A stretch of DNA of 64,000 nt. It comes from Photobacterium kishitanii. GTDB lineage: Bacteria > Pseudomonadota > Gammaproteobacteria > Enterobacterales > Vibrionaceae. A program made the translations under genes and the position numbers. This document shows, piece after piece, positions 57,562 to 64,000 of the stretch. Where the stretch lies: positions 186,001 to 250,000 of the forward strand of contig NZ_PYON01000005.1 in the NCBI RefSeq assembly GCF_003026355.1. Reading direction: 5' to 3'. The stretch's first letter is position 1. Every line of letters starts with the position of its first letter. The notes under the pieces are model-generated. The model worked only from the letters and a program-made list of their open reading frames with translations. It did not search any database and was not told the origin of the DNA.

Positions 57562-58068
57562 TTAACGCTTAGCTAAGGTTGCTATTTGTTGTTGTTCCGC
57601 ACAGCGAAAAAAAGCATCCGCTTGGCGTTGGCTGGCAATAAAAGCAAAGGGAGCCAGTCCTTTAATATGTAATTTAGTGCGATAACTGTGGGCTTTAAAT
57701 GCTTTGGTAAATAGCTGTGGACTGAGATTATCGTTGGCAATGGTTGCTGTATAAATAGCGGTTTTATCATCGATGCGTTTAAACAAATTATGGTCGACGG
57801 CGTAGCTGATTTCTTGGTGTTGATCGACATTATCTATCGAATGTTGGGTTAATTGTCCTCGAGATGGCGCTTGGAGATCGCTGAGATGGTAGATTTTAAC
57901 GTCATAGTTATTTTTTCTGTCTGTCGACATGGTTAGGACGGTATTATCGAGTAAGCGCTCTTCTTTAACTGTGAGTGTACATTTAGTTTCTGTTTGACTA
58001 TAGGTTGAGTTTTCTAGTAAAGGTATTGAAAATGCTGAAACAGTTAACACAATAAGTGGTGTGATCAT
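57562..58068 (-). CDS. Exported protein of unknown function
   Basis: 168 residues with a short signal-like N-terminus (MITPLIVLTVSAFSIPLLEN) and a single Cys pair (Cys31 and C-terminal FRCAEQQ). Mostly beta and helix mix; no family recognised. Convergent with the PTS-like gene. Confidence 0.6.
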   Translation of the reverse strand: MITPLIVLTVSAFSIPLLENSTYSQTETKCTLTVKEERLLDNTVLTMSTDRKNNYDVKIYHLSDLQAPSRGQLTQHSIDNVDQHQEISYAVDHNLFKRIDDKTAIYTATIANDNLSPQLFTKAFKAHSYRTKLHIKGLAPFAFIASQRQADAFFRCAEQQQIATLAKR

Positions 58069-58357
58069 AAATGTACCATAAAGTTATATAGTGTATTGAA
58101 ATCCGTTAAATTAATCCTAGTTTGGCTAGAGTACATTTATCGGTTAATCTCAAAATATATTATGATTGAAACAAATTATTAAAATTGAGAATCAAGGATG
58201 GACTTTCTCGAATTTACTAATAAGTAAGGTTTTTTTTAAAGATAGAATATTATTTGATGTGAAATTAACAATTCATCATCGGTTAAATGTTAATTTCATT
58301 AGCAGTTAAATATATTAGTTATTCTTAATCCAAAAAAATAAAATGGAGAAAGTGATT
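58069..58357. other. AT-rich divergent promoter region
   Basis: Around 290 bp between two divergent genes. Very AT-rich with runs of T. Nothing specific recognised. Confidence 0.4.
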
Positions 58358-59056
58358 ATGTCTACTAAGGCGACGAGTAAAACCCCTTTGTTATTATCTC
58401 TTTTAGCACTAATTGTTGGTGGTGCAATTGGTTATGGTGTAGGCGTAAAAGTAGAACAGAATAGTAGTGCACCGAATCTTCAAGCTTGTCAGCAACATAT
58501 TAAGGCTCAAACAGATCAACTAGAGCATAGTGCTGAACAATATCAAGCACTAGTGGCTGATAGTGAAGAGCAAAGCAAGCAGTTAGAGCAAGCTACTACA
58601 GAGTTAACTGCGATGACGAAGTTAGTTGAGAAGCAAAAAGCCGATTTTGCACAACAATTAGCGTCTTTGGCGCAAAAGAAACAACAGTTATCAGTAAGTC
58701 AAAAAAAATTAGAAGTGACTAAAAAGAAATTAGATACTGAAGTTGTAAAATTAAAAACAACCACGAATAAGCAGCAAGTTGTTATTGATAAATCGCAACA
58801 GTACTTTGAACGTCAAGCAGAGATGCAGGCGAATGTGAAATCAACGCAGGCAAAGATTGTAGAATTACAACAGGCGGCGAAAGGTTTCAAAAAAGCCTGT
58901 GATGAGTTTAAATCTGGCAATAGTTGGAACTGGGTATCACAAAAAGATTGCGATAATTATGATCAGCAATTGGGATTATTGAAAAACAAACAAGCTATTT
59001 TAGCGACTCAGCAACAAGCTTTAGCGGTTATTAATGATGAAATTGGTAAGAAATAA
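58358..59056 (+). CDS. Membrane-anchored periplasmic coiled-coil protein
   Basis: 232 residues from ATG at 58358 with GGAG at good spacing. One N-terminal membrane helix (LLLSLLALIVGGAIGYGVGV), then an almost continuous coiled coil rich in Gln, Lys and Glu (about 40-185), with Cys residues at CQQHI, CDEFK and KDCDNY. No enzyme motif. Function unknown. A strong terminator follows. Confidence 0.7.
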   Translation: MSTKATSKTPLLLSLLALIVGGAIGYGVGVKVEQNSSAPNLQACQQHIKAQTDQLEHSAEQYQALVADSEEQSKQLEQATTELTAMTKLVEKQKADFAQQLASLAQKKQQLSVSQKKLEVTKKKLDTEVVKLKTTTNKQQVVIDKSQQYFERQAEMQANVKSTQAKIVELQQAAKGFKKACDEFKSGNSWNWVSQKDCDNYDQQLGLLKNKQAILATQQQALAVINDEIGKK

Positions 59057-59084
59057 AGGCTATTTACGGGCTCTATATTAAATA

Positions 59085-59112
59085 AAAAATAGCTGCAATT
59101 GCAGCTATTTTT
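59085..59112. terminator. Bidirectional terminator
   Basis: 28-bp perfect palindrome, arms AAAAATAGCTGCAA/TTGCAGCTATTTTT, between the coiled-coil gene and the convergent oxidoreductase gene. Confidence 0.9.
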
Positions 59113-59136
59113 ATATCTGTAAGATTGTCATTGTGT

Positions 59137-60609
59137 TTAGTGGCCAATCGGACGTGCTAGTGAGATCGGAAAACCGCGCTCTTCAGCTATCTTCTCTGCA
59201 TAACTAACGATATCGTGTTGGCTTAATTGATGAGCCACTGGAAACTCGTTTTCACGGGTTTGTGGTACTGGTGTTGGAATTAAATCTAATGTAGCAAGTT
59301 GTTCAATAATGGCATCAGCTACGGATAATGCAGATGAAGCTTTAACAATCTCAGATCGTGCATAGCGTTGATGAGAATAAGACACATCAGCTGCACGTAA
59401 GGTTGGATCATTTCCTGGAATTTGTTGAGCACCAAATAAGGGTTTTCCACCGACAGTCGCTTGATCAAACTTATTAACAAATTGCGCCATGTGGTTAATA
59501 GCCCGTTGCGTCCGTTGATCAATCTCTTGTTGTGACCAATGCTGTTGTAATTTGGCTTTAAAGGAAGAATCTAACTGTGGTTGAGCACTGTTTGCATTTG
59601 ATGCAACTAAGCCATTCTTAAATAAAGTAATATCTTGTGTCATACCATGGAGTTGGAAGAAACCATCAGGATAAGGTGTTAACTGTGCCATACCGTTCGG
59701 TGTGCCACGTTCTCCATGAAAAATGACTTCAGGCCACTGTGCATCACATTGTGACCAATGGGTGACATAAGCTGCTTTAAATTCGACCATTCGTTGACGA
59801 GGAATATGTGCCAAGTCATCAATAGTCCCCGTTCTATAACCGCCGGCATTGACCAGATAGTCAACATGGATCTGATGTCGCTGGTTAGTCGCGTCTTGAT
59901 AGCTAACTTGCCAGCCTGTGCTTTTTTCAGCTAATGATGTCACTTTAGTGCTGGTATGAACATGGCACGATGTCAGCTTTTCTAATGCTAGTGTCAATGT
60001 TGCTGCAATTCTAAATACACTTAAGCCATATTCTTGCACCATGACTAACGGGTATTTGAATTGATCTAAATTGATAGATTTAGCGACTGGGATCATCCAC
60101 TGATCTGGCGTTAGCGGTTGGGATGGATTGTCTTGTAATGCCAGACGCTCCAAATCACTACGTTGATACAGTTTAAAGTAATCCTTTGGTTCTCCCAGCA
60201 CTTTATTTTTAAGATCGTGTTCTACCAGTGCTTGGTAAGTACGTTGTAATAACTCAAGTCGAGGTAATAAATCATTAGGATTACCAGCATCATTGCAAGG
60301 TATAGCAATAACGGTTGGCCTAATATTCGAAGTATGTTGGTAGACACGTAGTGTATCAATCGATTGTGTGAGCAGTGTCAGACATTGTTGATCTGATATT
60401 TCACGATAAAGATTTCCACCTGCGTGCAAGTGACAAATAGGGGGACCATTAACTAAACTTTTCCCTTCTTCAAACAACTGAACATTTATACCTTGCTCTG
60501 CTAATCGAAGTGCAATAGTTGATCCAGCTATACCGCCACCAATAATACCAACAGTGATAGGTGAATCAGAGAGGGGAAGCGATGTCATTTTACTTTCAAT
60601 TAAATTCAT
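59137..60609 (-). CDS. FAD-dependent oxidoreductase (DAO family)
   Basis: 490 residues. Rossmann motif TVGIIGGGIAGSTIALRLAE, then VNAGGYRTGTID and a DAO-like fold. VNGPPICHLHAGGNLYREIS near residue 55-75 follows the FAD-binding start. Likely oxidises an amine or hydroxy acid in the cytoplasm; no substrate can be assigned. An in-frame ATG at 60588 (MTSLPLSD) is an alternative start. Confidence 0.8.
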   Translation of the reverse strand: MNLIESKMTSLPLSDSPITVGIIGGGIAGSTIALRLAEQGINVQLFEEGKSLVNGPPICHLHAGGNLYREISDQQCLTLLTQSIDTLRVYQHTSNIRPTVIAIPCNDAGNPNDLLPRLELLQRTYQALVEHDLKNKVLGEPKDYFKLYQRSDLERLALQDNPSQPLTPDQWMIPVAKSINLDQFKYPLVMVQEYGLSVFRIAATLTLALEKLTSCHVHTSTKVTSLAEKSTGWQVSYQDATNQRHQIHVDYLVNAGGYRTGTIDDLAHIPRQRMVEFKAAYVTHWSQCDAQWPEVIFHGERGTPNGMAQLTPYPDGFFQLHGMTQDITLFKNGLVASNANSAQPQLDSSFKAKLQQHWSQQEIDQRTQRAINHMAQFVNKFDQATVGGKPLFGAQQIPGNDPTLRAADVSYSHQRYARSEIVKASSALSVADAIIEQLATLDLIPTPVPQTRENEFPVAHQLSQHDIVSYAEKIAEERGFPISLARPIGH

Positions 60610-61170
60610 AATGCTTGAACACGTAAATCAGCTAAAAACAACAAAAGGATTTATTTAATAAAGGTATATGTAATAAATCCCTTGAATGCATGAATGAAAC
60701 CATTTTACGTTGTAATAACATAAAGAGAAATAGTAGTGAATTAAAATCCTATTAAAAGCACATCAGTGGTATTTGTTTTGTGTATGTCATTGCAAGTATA
60801 CATATCAAATTCCTTTTTGGAATTGGTTGCGATTTTGAGTGTATTGTTATGCTTGAGTTATTATAAATTGATATATTTACTTCATTTTATAGTGATAAAG
60901 GTAATGAATTAAATGCTTTTTAAAAATAAATATAATACCTTTTTGAATAAAATCAGCAAAATCGTTTTTTATTTATACCTTTATTATCAATGTGTTGTGT
61001 TTTTTATTTGGTGTTAATATTTATTTATTCTGGATTTTTATTTTTTCTTTTGTTAACTTTAATTATGTTTTTTTGAACTTAAATATAAAAATATGGTCGC
61101 GAATTATATTTCTATGTTGAGATATCGAGAAAACAGCAGTAGTGGTAATAAGTATAATAAAGGATAAATA
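60610..61170. other. Long AT-rich upstream region of ompA
   Basis: 561 bp with no gene. It is extremely AT-rich with T-runs and likely carries the porin promoter and a long leader. No terminator-like or riboswitch-like structure recognised. Confidence 0.45.
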
Positions 61171-62199
61171 ATGTCTAAAATGAATTTGGTAGTTTTACCT
61201 CTTGCACTTCTTGTTTCTGGTGCCGTAAATGCAGCAACTGTAAATCCATACTATGTGGGTGCACGTGCTGGTGGTGTTCATTATGCTGATTTAGATGCTA
61301 AAACAGGCAATGATCATTGGAACCCAAGTCAAGTAACTTCAATCGATAGAGATGATTTGGCTGGTGGTATTTTCATGGGTTACAATGTAACACCATGGTT
61401 TGCTGTTGAGACGGGTTATACTTGGCTAGGCGAAGTAAAGCTTAAAGAAGCTAACGCTAAAGTTAAGCAGCAAGCAATTGACTTAGTAGGTAAATTTACT
61501 TACCAAGCAACTGATGCATTAGACTTATATACTAAAGTTGGTGGCGCATGGCAGTTCTCTCATATTAAAGCTGAAGGTTTATCTGATCGTGATGATAGCT
61601 TGATCGCTACTGCTGGTCTTGGTGCTGAATATCACTTTACAAACAACCTTTCTGCACGTGCTGAATATCAGTACTACCACGATATGGAAGTGAAACCTGC
61701 AGAGACTAAAATTAACTGGGATGCACATTACTACGGTGTGAGCCTTGTTTACGGTTGGGGTGCTCCAGCAGCCGTTGCTCCTGTTGTAACTGAAGTTGTT
61801 GAATCTACAACTATTCAATTAGAGCCTATTTCTGCGGCAATGCCATTCGCATTTGATAGCGATAAACTATCTGCAGAAGATAAGCAACGTCTAGATCCAA
61901 TCGCACAACGTCTTGTGAACTTCCCTGAAGCACAACTTGTTGTTATTGGTCATACAGATAGCACTGGTGCAGAAGCATACAACCAGAACTTATCTGAGCA
62001 ACGTGCACTTACCGTTGCAACATACTTAACTAAGCACTTCAACATTGATCCTAGCCGTGTATCTGCGGAAGGCCGTGGTGAACTAGACCCAGCAGCATCG
62101 AATGATACTACTGAAGGTCGTGCTCAAAACCGTCGTGCTGATGTAACGACTCCTGGTTTTGACATTGAACAAGCGGCTGCAGCTGCTGTTGTTCAATAA
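61171..62199 (+). CDS. ompA: OmpA-family outer membrane porin
   Basis: 342 residues. Signal peptide MSKMNLVVLPLALLVSGAVNA, an eight-strand beta barrel (about 22-195), a linker, and a C-terminal peptidoglycan-binding OmpA domain with MPFAFDSDKLSAEDKQRLDP and VIGHTDSTGAEAYNQNLSEQ, GRGELDP and NRRADV. Anchors the outer membrane to peptidoglycan. AAAGGATAAATA precedes the ATG. It has a paralogue at 63248. Confidence 0.95.
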   Translation: MSKMNLVVLPLALLVSGAVNAATVNPYYVGARAGGVHYADLDAKTGNDHWNPSQVTSIDRDDLAGGIFMGYNVTPWFAVETGYTWLGEVKLKEANAKVKQQAIDLVGKFTYQATDALDLYTKVGGAWQFSHIKAEGLSDRDDSLIATAGLGAEYHFTNNLSARAEYQYYHDMEVKPAETKINWDAHYYGVSLVYGWGAPAAVAPVVTEVVESTTIQLEPISAAMPFAFDSDKLSAEDKQRLDPIAQRLVNFPEAQLVVIGHTDSTGAEAYNQNLSEQRALTVATYLTKHFNIDPSRVSAEGRGELDPAASNDTTEGRAQNRRADVTTPGFDIEQAAAAAVVQ

Positions 62200-62220
62200 G
62201 TATTATTTAATGGTATTTTA

Positions 62221-62245
62221 AAAAAGCGCCAGATTGGCGCTTTTT
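62221..62245 (+). terminator. Terminator of ompA
   Basis: 10-bp stem AAAAAGCGCC/GGCGCTTTTT with a 5-base loop and a T-run. Confidence 0.95.
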
Positions 62246-62405
62246 TTATGCCTAAAAACCATGATAAGTGGAGTATCAATATTTTATTGTGGTTATTCAA
62301 CTTTATAACGGGAGTATTATTTTCTCTGACGTATCGAGAGAGTGTTATCATGTCGGATTCATGAATTAGGTAGATGTTAGGCATAATAAATAAGCGGAGA
62401 ATATT

Positions 62406-62834
62406 ATGGCGATTTGGCAGCGACCGTTTACGTTAGCACTTTTTAATCAGACCTCTAAAAATACATTAGTCGAACATTTAGGCATTGAATACGTTGCTGT
62501 CGATGATTCATCGCTATCAGCCTCTATGCCTGTCGATTCTCGTACGCATCAACCACTAGGGATGTTACATGGCGGGGCTTCTGTCGTATTAGCCGAAACA
62601 TTAGGTTCATTGGCTGCGAATTTTGCAGTAACTAGTGATTATTATTGTGTTGGCTTAGATATTAATGCGAACCATATTCGCGCCGTTCGTAGTGGTTTTG
62701 TTACGGGGAAGGCGACACCATTACATCTTGGTGCGACAACACAAGTATGGCAAATTGAAATTCGAGATGAACGTCAGCGTTTAGTGTGTACTAGCCGTTT
62801 GACGATGGCCGTTTTAAAACATAAAAAGCAGTAA
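62406..62834 (+). CDS. Hotdog-fold acyl-CoA thioesterase (YbdB/MenI type)
   Basis: 142 residues. The PaaI/YbdB pattern PLGMLHGGASVVLAETLGS carries the catalytic Glu, with GLDINANHIRAVRSG next. Members hydrolyse DHNA-CoA (menaquinone pathway) or aryl thioesters. GGAG precedes the ATG. The DUF3389-like gene starts 6 bp after the stop, so they form an operon. Confidence 0.87.
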   Translation: MAIWQRPFTLALFNQTSKNTLVEHLGIEYVAVDDSSLSASMPVDSRTHQPLGMLHGGASVVLAETLGSLAANFAVTSDYYCVGLDINANHIRAVRSGFVTGKATPLHLGATTQVWQIEIRDERQRLVCTSRLTMAVLKHKKQ

Positions 62835-62839
62835 ATATA

Positions 62840-63076
62840 ATGATCATTACTTTTTCTCAAGGCAAAATTATTGCGACTCAACATGAGGTTGTTATTCGTA
62901 TTGATGGCTGTTGTCGAATAATGATGCAGGCCCAAGTAGACGAATTAACATTAATCGGTGGTGCTAATGTGATCACCGCTGTTGGTAGCGGTTTAAATTG
63001 GTCAGTTAAGTTAGATACAGATGAACAACTTCAGCAATTAGCCACTGAAATAGGGATTGCAATCACACATCATTAA
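62840..63076 (+). CDS. DUF3389-like small protein
   Basis: 78 residues, no signal or membrane helix. IITFSQGKIIATQHEVVIRI and NWSVKLDTDEQLQQLATEIG match the Vibrionaceae DUF3389 family as I remember it. Cotranscribed with the thioesterase. Function unknown. Confidence 0.7.
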   Translation: MIITFSQGKIIATQHEVVIRIDGCCRIMMQAQVDELTLIGGANVITAVGSGLNWSVKLDTDEQLQQLATEIGIAITHH

Positions 63077-63247
63077 CTGCTTGGGTGTTTAGTTGTATTT
63101 TATGAGCGAATAGTAATACGCGTCGTGTCGGTGTGATTTTATTTTTATTTACCTATGACAAATAAATACTATTTTGGCATTATTGGTGAGTCTGCATATA
63201 ATTGCATCCAGAACTTATCTAATATTAATCACTATAAAGTAAATAGT

Positions 63248-64000
63248 ATGTCTAATAAATATTTTGCGCTTTTACCGCTCGCTGTTCTTATTTCTGGTGT
63301 TGTCCAAGCAGCACCCGCTAATCCTTACTATGTTGGTGTTCGTTTAGGCGATGCTAACTATTCTCATTTTGAACAGAATGGCCATACCTCTAACCTTGGT
63401 TTGAAACACAACGACCTTGGGGCAGGTATTTTTGCTGGTTATAATATTACACCATGGTTTGCTGTTGAGACTGGCTACACTTGGTTGGGGGATGCACAGT
63501 TTAATCATCAAAATATTAAACAACACGCTTTTGATTTAACGGGTAAGGCAACATGGCATCTTAATGATAGCTGGGGTCTCTTTGCTAAAGCTGGTGGTAG
63601 TTATATGCTAACGGCTTATCATGGTAATGGTATTAGTGATACTGATGATCATCTTGTAGGTACCGTTGGTGCTGGTGTTGAATATCAATTAACCGATCAT
63701 TTATCAACGCGTCTTGAATACCAGTTCTACCATGATTTATCCTCAAAACCACGTGGCACTGATTTAAGCTATAAATTTAATACTAATTTCTACGGCTTAA
63801 GCTTGGTTTATAACTGGGGAGCAAAGCCAGTAGTGGTTGATACTATTGCGCCGGCAATGGCACAGACAGTGACGATTGAGCCTTCAACATTATCATTAGG
63901 TTATGGTGTTAATCAGTATAAATTAACGGCTGCTAATGAAAAAGCATTACAGCCAATGATGAAGCGTCTAACTCGTTACCCAAGCGCTAAAGTTGTGGTG
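63248..64000 (+). CDS. Second OmpA-family porin (truncated by window end)
   Basis: 251 codons open to the last base, from ATG at 63248. Signal peptide MSNKYFALLPLAVLISGVVQA. The barrel shares NPYYVGVRLG and GYNITPWFAVETGYTWLGD with the ompA product, so it is a tandem paralogue separated by the thioesterase operon. The start of the OmpA C-domain is present (ALQPMMKRLTRYPSAKVVV), but the DSDKL motif of the first copy reads VNQYKL here, a divergence in the segment before the peptidoglycan-binding helix. Confidence 0.88.
   Translation, partial: MSNKYFALLPLAVLISGVVQAAPANPYYVGVRLGDANYSHFEQNGHTSNLGLKHNDLGAGIFAGYNITPWFAVETGYTWLGDAQFNHQNIKQHAFDLTGKATWHLNDSWGLFAKAGGSYMLTAYHGNGISDTDDHLVGTVGAGVEYQLTDHLSTRLEYQFYHDLSSKPRGTDLSYKFNTNFYGLSLVYNWGAKPVVVDTIAPAMAQTVTIEPSTLSLGYGVNQYKLTAANEKALQPMMKRLTRYPSAKVVV

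Noticed and set aside
1..64000. CRISPR arrays, rRNA or tRNA genes
   Set aside because: No regularly spaced repeat series and no recognisable tRNA or rRNA sequence was found on reading the window.

Overview
The window looks like chromosomal DNA of a marine gammaproteobacterium of the Vibrionaceae, most likely Photobacterium. This is inferred from AT-rich, densely packed DNA, a TagA/StcE-type M66 protease, tandem OmpA-family porins, a periplasmic ATP-dependent DNA ligase next to a cytochrome c, and several small proteins resembling Vibrio/Photobacterium families. I saw no rRNA, tRNA or CRISPR array.

Layout. 0-1.7 kb: the end of kdpD, then kdpE, a decayed tnsA and what looks like the right end of a Tn7-like transposon, seven bases from the gcvP stop codon. 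1.7-6.4 kb: glycine cleavage genes gcvP-gcvH, divergent from gcvT. 6.5-8.1 kb: a small protein and a PepT-like peptidase. 8.3-17.8 kb: a tyramine-forming island (tyrosyl-tRNA synthetase, tyrosine permease, tyrosine decarboxylase, amino acid/amine antiporter), followed by a GntR regulator and an aromatic-type aminotransferase. 17.9-20 kb: PH-domain protein, PstS-like binding protein and a DUF3859-like protein. 20-24 kb: LysR regulator, opine dehydrogenase and YfcC-type carrier. 24-28.4 kb: exported nucleosidase and secreted TagA-like metalloprotease.

28.4-37.2 kb: a membrane permease and an ArsR repressor share a 22-bp operator but are separated by a self-contained sigma-54-controlled island. 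The island encodes a fold-III D-ornithine/D-lysine-type decarboxylase, an antiporter, an ornithine-type racemase, a second amino acid permease and a sigma-54 activator. The proposed logic is import of a basic L-amino acid, racemisation, decarboxylation of the D-form to a diamine, and export of the diamine by the antiporter. With the tyrosine island this gives two decarboxylase/antiporter modules in one window, which would suit acid resistance or energy gain.

37.3-43.5 kb: nucleoside hydrolase, MgtA magnesium ATPase with a leader that carries a ten-codon reading frame abutting a terminator hairpin, a methyltransferase and an OYE-family ene-reductase. 43.5-49.3 kb: accessory DNA with an unknown secreted protein, a broken membrane-protein gene, a 2OG-Fe oxygenase, a YqjC-like protein and a lipase. 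49.3-52.15 kb: a prophage remnant (P2-type integrase pseudogene, baseplate-type fragment, membrane coiled-coil cargo gene) bounded by 54-bp perfect direct repeats that carry the terminator of the adjacent M14 carboxypeptidase gene. 52-64 kb: mostly core-like genes (M14 peptidase, FUSC protein, cytochrome c, DNA ligase, PTS-IIC-like protein, FAD oxidoreductase, OmpA porin, hotdog thioesterase, DUF3389-like protein) and a second OmpA paralogue running off the end.
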